Positions 40,277 through 48,608 of a DNA stretch of 64,000 nt are shown piece after piece. The stretch lies in assembly GCF_010731595.1 (NCBI RefSeq), contig NZ_AP022582.1, positions 3,038,001 to 3,102,000 on the forward strand, written 5' to 3'. Under the pieces are notes generated by a model that was given only the letters and a program-made list of their open reading frames with translations, searched no databases and had not been told where the DNA came from. The translations under genes were made by a program, and so were the position numbers. Source of the stretch: Mycobacterium seoulense (GTDB lineage: Bacteria > Actinomycetota > Actinomycetes > Mycobacteriales > Mycobacteriaceae). Every line of letters begins with the position of its first letter. Within the stretch, counting starts at the first letter, position 1.

Positions 40277-42160
40277 CTAGCTGCCGCCCGTCGGCAATTC
40301 CTTAGGGTCGGCCAAAAACGGCAGCGACAGGAAGCGCGTGGCCAGCAGGGCTTCCATCGCGTCGGCGGGGACCGGGCGCGACAACAGGAAACCCTGCGCC
40401 CGACGACAACCGTGCTGGATCAAAGTCATTGCCGCCAGCGGTGTTTCGACGCCCTCGGCAACAACGTCCAGACCGAACGCCTCGGCCAGACCGATGATCG
40501 CGCGAACGATCGCCAGGTCACCGGCGTTGTTACCCAAGTCGCGCACGAACCCGGTGTCGATCTTGAGCATGTCGACCGGCAGGGATTTCAGATGCGACAG
40601 CACCGCATAGCCGGTACCGAAGTCGTCGATGGCCAGCTGGACCCCGATTTCCTTGAGCTCCGCCAAGGTTTTTCGAGTGGTGTCGATGTCGTGCACCACG
40701 GCGCGCTCGGTGATCTCCAGGCAGACCGAGCCGGCGTCGAGACCGAACTCGTCGATGGTGTCGGCGACATCGCGCACGAAGCCGCGGGTGATCAGCTGGA
40801 TCGGCGACACATTGATGCGCATGACGGCCCCTTGGCCGACGCCCTTGGCCCGCCAGCGGCTGAAGTCCGCGCACGCCGTGCGCATCACCCAGCGGCCCAG
40901 CTCCCCCGCCAGGTTGGTCGATTCGGCGATCCCGATGAAGGAGTCCGGTAGCAGCAGCCCCCAGATGGGGTGCCGCCACCGCACCAGCGCCTCCGCGCCT
41001 ACGACGGCTCCCGTGGACAGGTCGACCTCGGGCAGGTAGTGCAGAAGCAAGGCGTCGCTGCCGATGTCGCCTTGCAGATGCAGTTCGATGTCGTTGCGGA
41101 ACGCCCGCTTGAGGGACATGTCGTCGGTGGACACCGCGATCTGGTTGCCGCCGCCGCGTTTCGCCGTCAGCACCGCCTCGTCGGCGCGGCGGAGCAGGTC
41201 GGTGCAGTTGTCGCGTCCCGGCTCGCCGACCGCCAGCCCGATGCTGACCGTGCGGCTGATCACGTGGCCGCCGATGGCCAGGCGCTCGCACAGCATCGCC
41301 GACAGCCGGCGGGCGAACGACTCCGCGTCCTCCGGCGACATGGACTGGTCGGGAACGACGACGAACTCGTCACCGCCCAACCGGGCGATCGTGCTGTCGG
41401 GCGCGCAGATCCGGATGCGTTGCGCGAAGATCCGGATGAACCAGTCACCGGCGGTGTGACCGAGGTAGTCGTTGATCGGCTTGAGCCGGTCGAGATCGAG
41501 GTACATGACCGCGACCGGTCCGGGGCGTCCCGCGACGAGCCGTTCGGACAGGTGCGCGACCAGGGCGCGACGGTTGTAGAGGCCGGTCAGATCGTCGTGC
41601 TCGGCGAGATAGCGAAGCTTTTCTTCGGCCGCGATGCGGGCCTGCAGCTGCGCAAACAGCGCGGCGACCGCCTCGAGCGTGTTGATCTCGTCCTGCTCCC
41701 ACTTGCGGGCGCCGAACTTGACGAAGCCCAGCAAGCCGGTGGTCGTCCCACCCGAGACCAGGGGGGCGGCGGCCACCGACGGCGATGCGGCCCCTTTCGT
41801 CCCGCCCAGCCTGCGCCGGAAATAGCGTTTGGACTGCGCCGGCCGGATCACCACCGGTTTGTGGCCCGGCCCGCACTGGGCGAGGACCGACTCGGCAACG
41901 TCCAGCTGGGCGAAGGCCGCCGGATCCGGGTCGGCGGCGTCCGTTCGGGGTGGCCACTCGGCGACCAGCTCCGAGTTCCGGGTGTGCGGGTCGAGGTGCC
42001 GCAAGAAGCTGGCGTCGACATCGAACTGTTCGACGAGCTGCGCGAGCACCGTCTCACTCACCAGCGTTGCCGTGGCGGCGGTGGCCTCCATCAATCGCGT
42101 GGCGACGGAGGTGACGACCAGGTCCAGGCTGCGCGGCACGGTCTCCTCCGATACGGGCAT
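40277..42160 (-). CDS. dcpA: GAF-GGDEF-EAL c-di-GMP cyclase/phosphodiesterase (DcpA type)
   Basis: A 627-residue bifunctional enzyme. GAF domain (about residues 25-175), GGDEF domain with exact ARLGGDEF (about 185-345) and EAL domain (about 360-610) with EAL intact (GAEALVRW), RINVSP, EITER, IDDFGTGY, LKID and AEGVE, so all phosphodiesterase residues seem present. A canonical RxxD inhibitory site is not seen before GGDEF. Domain order and length match M. smegmatis DcpA and M. tuberculosis Rv1354c. There that gene is elsewhere in the genome; here it lies in a polysaccharide island, which suggests c-di-GMP control of the polymer. Confidence 0.92.
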   Translation of the reverse strand: MPVSEETVPRSLDLVVTSVATRLMEATAATATLVSETVLAQLVEQFDVDASFLRHLDPHTRNSELVAEWPPRTDAADPDPAAFAQLDVAESVLAQCGPGHKPVVIRPAQSKRYFRRRLGGTKGAASPSVAAAPLVSGGTTTGLLGFVKFGARKWEQDEINTLEAVAALFAQLQARIAAEEKLRYLAEHDDLTGLYNRRALVAHLSERLVAGRPGPVAVMYLDLDRLKPINDYLGHTAGDWFIRIFAQRIRICAPDSTIARLGGDEFVVVPDQSMSPEDAESFARRLSAMLCERLAIGGHVISRTVSIGLAVGEPGRDNCTDLLRRADEAVLTAKRGGGNQIAVSTDDMSLKRAFRNDIELHLQGDIGSDALLLHYLPEVDLSTGAVVGAEALVRWRHPIWGLLLPDSFIGIAESTNLAGELGRWVMRTACADFSRWRAKGVGQGAVMRINVSPIQLITRGFVRDVADTIDEFGLDAGSVCLEITERAVVHDIDTTRKTLAELKEIGVQLAIDDFGTGYAVLSHLKSLPVDMLKIDTGFVRDLGNNAGDLAIVRAIIGLAEAFGLDVVAEGVETPLAAMTLIQHGCRRAQGFLLSRPVPADAMEALLATRFLSLPFLADPKELPTGGS

Positions 42161-42436
42161 ACATCCCTGCGGGCGGCGGTGTTGACGGTTGCCCTATCGG
42201 GGGACGGTCGTGATGACGAACCCCGTCGCATGCGGGCCCATGCGCATCGACGGACCACTTTGATTCGCGTGTTCGGCTGTCGGGTGTATTCGGACCAGGG
42301 CAGGTCACGATCTGTTTCGATCAGCAAAAACGTAGCACGCGGGACGCGGTGCATCAGGGCTAACGAGCAACTTCCGCGCGGGGCTCCTCGACGGCGCGAC
42401 GGGGCCCCGCGGGCGCCGTCCGGCGTCACCGATGCG

Positions 42437-44101
42437 TCACTGTCCGGTGGCCGACGCCGCGTCGCTCGCTATGTCCAGGGTGGCGATCGGATACAGGCCG
42501 GAACCGTCCCGCCCGTCGCGCGCCAGCGCCATCGGCGCGTAGTTCACCACATGCGAGGCGCCCGGCTTGTGCTGCTGCCAATCCACGGACGCCCGCAGCG
42601 TGTAGTGCCCGGGGGCCAGGCCCGTCACGTCGACACGCGCCGACTCGGTGGACGACTCCGGAACGGCCTCCTCGCGCGACGAGCTGGAGTCGTCGTGGAC
42701 CAGCGTCTTGAGATTGACCGTCGCCGGAAGGGTGCGGACGACCGCCCCGGAGAAATCGACCAGCTTGTAGCCGGGTGCCCATTGCTCGGTGGCCGCCGCC
42801 GAGCCGTAGTTGGTCCAGATCACGGAGATGGAGGCCACGGTGCCCTGGATCGACTGCGATCCGGGCTTGGCCTCCACCGAATACCGGTAGCCGGCGGAGC
42901 TGTTCGCCTTGGCCCAGAGCTGGTACAGCTTGGGGTCCATCGCCGACGTCGCGTCCCGGTCGGGGAAGTTGGCGCTCGACGTCATCGAGACGTGATACCT
43001 GACGACGTCGTGCAGGGCCTTTTCGTAGTACGACCGCGGGTCGGTCCCCTTCGGTAACGGACACCACTGGCTGATCACCAGCGCCGAGGTGAGCCGCTGT
43101 TTGATCGCGTTGACCGCGGGGTCGTTGAACCGCACGTAGTGAGAGTCGCCGGACTCGGCCCATTCCGGCAGCGGTGCCTGCACGCCAAGACAATCCGCGC
43201 GGATGCCCACGGGAGCGGACAGTTTCTTCGTCACGTCGTCGGCGAACAGCTCGCGAACGATCTCCGGATTTTCCCCGGTGACCACCAACTGCGTGTGACC
43301 GAACGCGCCGACGTTCGCCGCGACCAGCTGCCCGATGGACGCTTTGGTGATGCTTTGATCGCGAAACTGGCTGTAATAGCCCAACTTCGACGGGCTGTCG
43401 TCCGGTGCCGGCCCCGGCGCCCCGAGCGCGTCGCGCACGTACGCGAGGCTGGTCTTGCCGAAATCGCCGTATCCGGAGAACTCGAACACGCTGAGGCGCT
43501 CGTCGCCGTCGTAGCGCCGCCCGAGAGCGGCGAGCAGCTGCCCGAAGTTGTTGAGGTAGTCGGCGTCATTCCAATTCGGGACCACCTGCGCGACACCGGG
43601 TGTCGGACTGTTGGGCGTCGCGGGGTAGGTGGTGGCCGCGGAGCGGATCCAGTCCGGAATCGCGATGTTGGTGTTGTTCGGATAGGAATCGTTGCAACAG
43701 GATTTGTAGGCGTACACGCCCAGGATCAGCCGCATGTTCCGGCTGCCGACCTTCGACAGCGCGTCGTCGATCGCGCTGAAGTCGAACTTGCGGTCGTCGG
43801 GCGCGTCGGGGGGCAGCGTGTGCGGGTCGACGGGCTGCAACTGCCGCCACGAGACCCGCAGGCTGGCGTCGTACGATGCCGGCCAGGCGGCATACCGCTG
43901 CGCGGAATTACCTTGCGGGAAAAGCGGATTCAAGCCTTCCTCGTATTGGCCGCGCAGCGGGTTGGGGATCTCTTGAGCGCTGGGCGGGATGGCCGGACTG
44001 ACCATGGCGGACAGCGGCCCGGGATCGCTCTTGCCGCCGCATCCGCTCAGCACCATCGCCGTGCACACGACAGCGGCCAGCGCACTCTTCCTCGTTGTCA
44101 C
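42437..44101 (-). CDS. Lipoprotein with DUF4832-like region (paralogue B)
   Basis: A 554-residue exported lipoprotein from GTG 44101 (GGGAGAA upstream). Signal peptide ends at the lipobox MVLSGCGG. It shares its whole length with the gene at 37463, including NPLRGQYEEGLNPLF, LRVSWRQLQP and VDWQQHKPGASHVVNY. One likely functional spot differs: the paralogue's GYGDWSENH is GYGDFGKTS here, losing the Trp/Glu/His set, so this copy may only bind glycan. By position and strand it could correspond to the uncharacterised M. tuberculosis gene Rv1006, which lies between metS and pabB there; this is inference. Confidence 0.82.
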   Translation of the reverse strand: MTTRKSALAAVVCTAMVLSGCGGKSDPGPLSAMVSPAIPPSAQEIPNPLRGQYEEGLNPLFPQGNSAQRYAAWPASYDASLRVSWRQLQPVDPHTLPPDAPDDRKFDFSAIDDALSKVGSRNMRLILGVYAYKSCCNDSYPNNTNIAIPDWIRSAATTYPATPNSPTPGVAQVVPNWNDADYLNNFGQLLAALGRRYDGDERLSVFEFSGYGDFGKTSLAYVRDALGAPGPAPDDSPSKLGYYSQFRDQSITKASIGQLVAANVGAFGHTQLVVTGENPEIVRELFADDVTKKLSAPVGIRADCLGVQAPLPEWAESGDSHYVRFNDPAVNAIKQRLTSALVISQWCPLPKGTDPRSYYEKALHDVVRYHVSMTSSANFPDRDATSAMDPKLYQLWAKANSSAGYRYSVEAKPGSQSIQGTVASISVIWTNYGSAAATEQWAPGYKLVDFSGAVVRTLPATVNLKTLVHDDSSSSREEAVPESSTESARVDVTGLAPGHYTLRASVDWQQHKPGASHVVNYAPMALARDGRDGSGLYPIATLDIASDAASATGQ

Positions 44102-44229
44102 GGTTGCTTCTCCCAACACACACCGATGCACACTGAAGTGGCCCCATACGGCCTGGGTTATCTGGTGCGTGTATCCGACGCGGGGCAGGTCACGAATTGG
44201 CGTAGCGCAGCCTAACACGCACGACCCGC

Positions 44230-44292
44230 CCCGCCCCGGGTCCGAGGCCGTGCGGCCCGGGGCGGGAAACCGCGCCAGTGAGACACGTCACA
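44230..44292 (+). promoter_or_regulatory. Palindrome and ECF41-type minus-35 before the flavin oxidoreductase
   Basis: CCCGCCCCGGG (44230-44240) and CCCGGGGCGGG (44256-44266) form a perfect 11-bp inverted repeat. Just after it, CGTCACA (44286-44292) resembles the TGTCACA minus-35 element recognised by ECF41 sigma factors, lying about 77 bp before the gene that precedes an ECF41 sigma gene. A matching CGTC minus-10 at the normal distance is not clear, so autoregulation is only suggested. Confidence 0.35.
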
Positions 44293-44368
44293 ATGGGGAC
44301 GGGCCTGTCACGCCCGGCCGACCCGCGGTGTCTCAAGGGCATCAGGCCCGTGAGAACAGGAGACAGCA

Positions 44369-45553
44369 ATGACCGAGGTGGCCCCCCAGAAAATTCATGT
44401 CGTCGTGGTCGGAGGCGGATACGCCGGGACCCTGGCCGCGAACCATCTACGGCAGCGTCCGGACATCGACATCACCCTGGTGAATCCCCGCCCCGTCTTC
44501 GTGGAGCGAATCCGCCTGCACCAATTGGTCGCCGACACCGGCGTGGCGACGGCCGACTACGCGACGTTGCTCGGCGATGGGATCCGCTTGGTCGTCGACG
44601 CCGTCGACCGCATCGACGCCCCCGCCCGGCGCGTCCTGCTGTCCTCCGGCGGCGAGCTCGACTACGACTACCTGATCTACGCCGTCGGCAGCACCGGCGC
44701 CGCACCGGTGAGTACCGTGGCCGGGTTCGCGGACTTCGCCTACCCGATTGCCGACCTGGAAAGCGCGCAGCGGCTGCGCTACGCGCTCGCCGACCTGCCG
44801 CTGACCGCGCCCGTCACCGTCGTCGGCGGCGGGTTGACCGGCATCGAAACGGCGTCCGAGCTGGCCGAACAGGGCCGCCAGGTGACCCTGGTGTGCGGGG
44901 CGGCGCTCGGCCCGTCGCTGAGCAAGCGGGGCCGGCGTTCCGTCGCCAAGCGGCTGCGCGGGTTCGGGGTCAACGTCCTGGAGTCGGCGACGGTGACGGA
45001 GGTGCGGTGGGACGCGGTGGTGCTCCGCGACGGCGCCGTGCTGCCGAGCGCGGCGACCATCTGGACGGCGGGATTCGCCGTCCCGGACCTGGCCGCGCGC
45101 AGCGGTTTGAGCACGGACGCGCTCGGTCGGCTGCTCACCGACGAGACGCTGACCAGCATCGACAACCCCTACGTCGTCGCCGCGGGTGACGCGGCCGCGC
45201 CGTCGGGCCAGCCCCTGCGGATGAGCTGCCAGGCCGCGGGACCGCTGGGCGCGCAAGCCGCCAACACCGTGCTCAGCCGCATCGCCGGGAGCGCCCCCGC
45301 CCCGCTCAACCAGGCGTTCGTCGGCCAATGCATCAGCCTGGGCCGCACCTTCGGCACCGTGCAGTTGGCGCGCACCGACGACACACCGGTGAACATGGCG
45401 CTGGGTGGCCGGACGGCCGCGTCCATCAAAGAGGCGATCTGCAAGGGCACGCTGTGGGCCATCCGGCGCGAGGCCGCCAAGCCCGGCTCGTACCGCTGGC
45501 TCAAGGGCGGCAAGCGGCCCGCGCAGGCGCCCGCCGAGATCGCGCTGCGATGA
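44369..45553 (+). CDS. NDH-2-like FAD pyridine nucleotide oxidoreductase
   Basis: A 394-residue flavoprotein. FAD site VVVVGGGYAGTLAANHL, NAD(P)H site VTVVGGGLTGIETASELAEQG, and AGDAAA near the C-terminus. It lacks the hydrophobic C-terminal anchor of respiratory type II NADH dehydrogenases, so it may be a soluble oxidoreductase. ATG 44369 follows AGGAGA. Its TGA overlaps the start of the ECF41-type sigma gene (ATGA), and ECF41 factors are typically encoded beside an oxidoreductase or similar partner protein, so this is probably a target of that sigma factor. Confidence 0.9.
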   Translation: MTEVAPQKIHVVVVGGGYAGTLAANHLRQRPDIDITLVNPRPVFVERIRLHQLVADTGVATADYATLLGDGIRLVVDAVDRIDAPARRVLLSSGGELDYDYLIYAVGSTGAAPVSTVAGFADFAYPIADLESAQRLRYALADLPLTAPVTVVGGGLTGIETASELAEQGRQVTLVCGAALGPSLSKRGRRSVAKRLRGFGVNVLESATVTEVRWDAVVLRDGAVLPSAATIWTAGFAVPDLAARSGLSTDALGRLLTDETLTSIDNPYVVAAGDAAAPSGQPLRMSCQAAGPLGAQAANTVLSRIAGSAPAPLNQAFVGQCISLGRTFGTVQLARTDDTPVNMALGGRTAASIKEAICKGTLWAIRREAAKPGSYRWLKGGKRPAQAPAEIALR

Positions 45554-46461
45554 CGCGCGCGCCCGCCGGCGGGGAGCACGCCGAACGGTTCACCGTGCTG
45601 CGGCCGCTGCTGTTCACCATCGCCTACGAGATGCTCGGCTCGGCCACCGAGGCCGACGATGTGCTGCAGGACAGCTATCTGCGGTGGGCGGCGGTCGACC
45701 TGTCCACGGTGCGCGACACCAAGTCCTACCTGGCCCAGCTGGTGACCCGCCAGGCGCTCAACGCGCTGCGCGCCGGCGCGCGGCGGCGCGAGGACTACGT
45801 GGGGCCGTGGCTGCCCGAGCCGCTGCTGCTCGACGAGCAGGACCCCGCAACGGATGTGGTTCTGGCGGAATCGATTTCGATGGCGATGTTGGTCCTGCTG
45901 GAGACGTTGAGCCCCGACGAGCGGGCGGTGTTCGTGCTGCGCGAGGTGTTCGGCTTCGACTACGGCGAGATCGCCGACGCGGTTGGCAAACCGGCGCCGA
46001 CGGTGCGGCAGGTGGCGCACCGGGCGCGCGAACACGTACGGGCGCGGCGGAAGAGGTTCGACGCGACGGACCCGCAGCGCAACGCGCGGCTCACCGCCCA
46101 GTTCCTGGAGACGGCCGCCAGCGGTGACGTGCAGACGCTGATGACGATGCTCGCCCCCGACGCCACCTGGACGGCCGACAGCGGCGGCAAGGTGTCCGCG
46201 GCGCGACGGCCGGTGGTGGGCGCCGACCGGGTGGCCCGGGCGATCGTCGGCCTGATCCGCAAGGCGAGCGAGCTCGCGGAGTTCCGCATCGAGATGGTGA
46301 CCTGCAACAGCGCCCCGGCCGTGCTGCTCTATCTCGCCGATCACCTCGAAGGGGTGATCACGCTGGAGATCGCCGACGACAAGATCACCAACTTCTACGT
46401 GACGCGCAACCCGGACAAGCTGGCGGCCCTGGCGACCGCCCGTGACGTCAGCCGCGGCTAG
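45550..46461 (+). CDS. ECF41-type sigma factor with SnoaL-like C-terminal domain
   Basis: A 303-residue extracytoplasmic sigma factor. Sigma2 (LRPLLFTIAYEMLGSATEADDVLQDSYLRW) and sigma4 (LSPDERAVFVLREVFGFDYGEIADAVG) domains are followed by a C-terminal SnoaL-like extension (about residues 180-300), as in M. tuberculosis SigJ. The ECF41 marks are present: the linker WLPEPL, DSGGK in the extension and NPDKL near the end. In this group the extension replaces an anti-sigma factor. Translation couples to the upstream oxidoreductase by ATGA. Confidence 0.9.
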   Translation: MTRAPAGGEHAERFTVLRPLLFTIAYEMLGSATEADDVLQDSYLRWAAVDLSTVRDTKSYLAQLVTRQALNALRAGARRREDYVGPWLPEPLLLDEQDPATDVVLAESISMAMLVLLETLSPDERAVFVLREVFGFDYGEIADAVGKPAPTVRQVAHRAREHVRARRKRFDATDPQRNARLTAQFLETAASGDVQTLMTMLAPDATWTADSGGKVSAARRPVVGADRVARAIVGLIRKASELAEFRIEMVTCNSAPAVLLYLADHLEGVITLEIADDKITNFYVTRNPDKLAALATARDVSRG

Positions 46462-46489
46462 GCGACCGCCGTTCTGTCAAGCTAGGGCG

Positions 46490-47743
46490 GTGCGTATCGA
46501 CCGGCTCGGCGACCTTGGGGCCGCACCCGCGGTGCTGCGCGCCGTCGGCGACGCCACCTCCCGACTCGGTCTGCCGCCGCCGGCCGCGCTGACCGGCGAC
46601 TGGTTCGGCGCGCTGGCGGTCATCGCGCCCAGCGTGGCGGTGCAGCCGGTCGACGCCGACACCGCCTTCGCGGTCCAGCTCGGACCGCCGGCCGGCGACT
46701 CCCCGGCGGTGGGCGGCGGCTGGATCGGCTACCTTTCCTATCCCGATCCCGGTGCCGACGGGGAACCGAACCGGATTCCCGAGGCCGCCGGCGGCTGGAC
46801 CGACTGCGTCCTGCGGCGCGACCGGGACGGGCAGTGGTGGTACGAAAGCCTGTCCGGCGCGCCGGTGCCGGACTGGCTGGCCGCCGCGCTGGCGACACCC
46901 CCGCCGTCGGCGCGCGACTGCCGCATCTCGTGGGGGCCGGCCGACCGGGCGGCCCACCGCGACGGCGTGCTGAACTGCCTGGAGGCCATCCGCGCCGGCG
47001 AGGTCTACCAGGCGTGCGTGTGCACGCAATTCACCGGGACGGCCGGTGGCGCCCCGCTGGACTTCTTCGCCGACGGCATCGCCCGGACCTCCCCGGCGCG
47101 GGCGGCCTACGTCGCCGGGCCGTGGGGTGCGGTGGCGTCGCTGTCCCCGGAGCTCTTCCTGCGGCGCCGCGGGACGCTGGTGACCTCCAGCCCGATCAAG
47201 GGCACCCTGCCCCTCGACGCGTGGCCGTCGGCGCTGCGGGCGTCGGCCAAAGAGGTGGCCGAGAACATCATGATCGTGGACCTGGTGCGCAACGACCTCG
47301 GCCGGGTGGCCGTTGTGGGCACCGTGACCGTGCCCGAGTTATTGGTGGTGCGGCGCGCCCCGGGCGTGTGGCACCTGGTGTCCACGGTGACGGCGCGGGT
47401 TCCGGTGGAACTGCCGACGTCCGCCCTGCTCGACGCCGCCTTCCCGCCCGCCTCGGTCACCGGCACACCCAAACACCGCGCCCGCCAACTACTCTCGCAG
47501 TGGGAGCCTCGGCGTCGCGGAATATATTGCGGGACAATAGGTTTGGCTTCGCCAGCGGCGGGTTGCGAACTGAACGTGGCCATCCGCACGGTCGAGTTCG
47601 ACGGCGCGGGCGGCGCCGTGCTCGGTGTCGGCGGAGGGATCACCGCCGACTCCGACCCCGACGCCGAATGGGCCGAATGCCTGCACAAGGCCTCGCCCAT
47701 CGTCGGGCAGCCGCGGATCGCGGCCGCGTTTTCGGCGCGCTGA
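46490..47743 (+). CDS. pabB: Aminodeoxychorismate synthase component I
   Basis: A 417-residue chorismate-binding enzyme of folate synthesis that aminates chorismate to 4-amino-4-deoxychorismate. Chorismate-domain motifs: PIKGTLP, KEVAENIMIVDLVRNDLGRV, and PPASVTGTPKHRARQLL. GTG 46490 is taken as start; it is 28 bp after the sigma factor gene. The next conserved gene after the island, matching M. tuberculosis Rv1005c in order. It ends 3 bp from the end of rsmI; the gene Rv1004c found between them in M. tuberculosis is missing here. Confidence 0.92.
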   Translation: MRIDRLGDLGAAPAVLRAVGDATSRLGLPPPAALTGDWFGALAVIAPSVAVQPVDADTAFAVQLGPPAGDSPAVGGGWIGYLSYPDPGADGEPNRIPEAAGGWTDCVLRRDRDGQWWYESLSGAPVPDWLAAALATPPPSARDCRISWGPADRAAHRDGVLNCLEAIRAGEVYQACVCTQFTGTAGGAPLDFFADGIARTSPARAAYVAGPWGAVASLSPELFLRRRGTLVTSSPIKGTLPLDAWPSALRASAKEVAENIMIVDLVRNDLGRVAVVGTVTVPELLVVRRAPGVWHLVSTVTARVPVELPTSALLDAAFPPASVTGTPKHRARQLLSQWEPRRRGIYCGTIGLASPAAGCELNVAIRTVEFDGAGGAVLGVGGGITADSDPDAEWAECLHKASPIVGQPRIAAAFSAR

Positions 47744-47746
47744 CCC

Positions 47747-48583
47747 TCACCCGCGGCGAGACCGCAGGACCGCGTCGTAGAGCTGACGCGAGCGCACCCC
47801 CGGATGCGCGGCGGCCACCTCGCCGCAGGCGTCCTTGACGCGCGCGCCGCCGGCGACCAACTCCTCGACCTGCCCGACCAGCGACGGCAGGTCGGCCCGC
47901 GGGGTGGCGCCGGCCAGCACCACGGTGATCTCGCCGAGCACCCCGTCGTCCGCCCACGCCGCCAGCTCGTCGAGCGACCCGCGCAGCACCTCCTCGTGCA
48001 CCTTGGTCAGTTCCCGGCAGATCGCCGCGCGGCGGCCGCCGCCGAGCTGCTCGACGGCGTCGCGCAGACACGCGGCCAGCCGCCGCGGCGATTCGAAGAA
48101 CACACAGGTGCGCCGCTCGTCGGCGAGCGAGTCCAGCCAGGTCCGCCGCGCGGCCTTCTTGCGCGGGGCGAAACCCTCGAAGCAGAACTTCTCCGCCGGC
48201 AAACCGGACAGCGCGAGCGCGGTCATCACCGCCGAGGGGCCGGGCAGACACGTCAGCGGGAGGTCGGCGTCCACGCACGCCGCCACCAGCCGGAAACCGG
48301 GGTCGCTGACCAGGGGCATCCCGGCATCGCTGACCACCAGCACCGTCGCGCCGGCCTTCACGGCGGCGATCAGGGGCTCCACCCGGGCCGCCTCGACCCG
48401 GTCGAACAGGCTGACCACCCGGCCGGTGATCGTGACGTCGAGGGCTTTCGCCAGCGTTCGTACCCGCCGGGTGTCCTCGGCCGCCACCACGTCGGCGTGG
48501 GCGAGGGCGTCGATCAGGCGGGGCGAGGCGTCCGACGGCTGGCCCAGCGGGGTCGCGCCCAGCAACAGGCGGCCGGTGGTCAT
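47747..48583 (-). CDS. rsmI: 16S rRNA C1402 2'-O-methyltransferase
   Basis: A 278-residue tetrapyrrole-methylase-fold enzyme that methylates ribose of C1402 in the decoding centre. Motifs: LLLGATPLGQPSDASPRL, VVSDAGMPLVSDPG, LPGPSAVMTAL, and FEGFAPRKKAARRTWL. ATG 48583 gives the normal length. It is divergent from pmt with 25 bp between starts, as in M. tuberculosis (Rv1003/Rv1002c), and converges on pabB. Confidence 0.95.
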   Translation of the reverse strand: MTTGRLLLGATPLGQPSDASPRLIDALAHADVVAAEDTRRVRTLAKALDVTITGRVVSLFDRVEAARVEPLIAAVKAGATVLVVSDAGMPLVSDPGFRLVAACVDADLPLTCLPGPSAVMTALALSGLPAEKFCFEGFAPRKKAARRTWLDSLADERRTCVFFESPRRLAACLRDAVEQLGGGRRAAICRELTKVHEEVLRGSLDELAAWADDGVLGEITVVLAGATPRADLPSLVGQVEELVAGGARVKDACGEVAAAHPGVRSRQLYDAVLRSRRG

Positions 48584-48608
48584 GACGGACAGCCTACGAT
48601 CGACACCG

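Noticed and set aside
14237..44101. Transposase, integrase or attachment sites bounding the island
   Set aside because: I looked for IS-like genes and direct repeats near both edges and saw none, so a mobile-element origin is not claimed.
44230..44266. GC palindrome as a terminator
   Set aside because: It lies between two divergent genes (44101 and 44369), where no message should end, so it is kept only as a possible regulatory palindrome.
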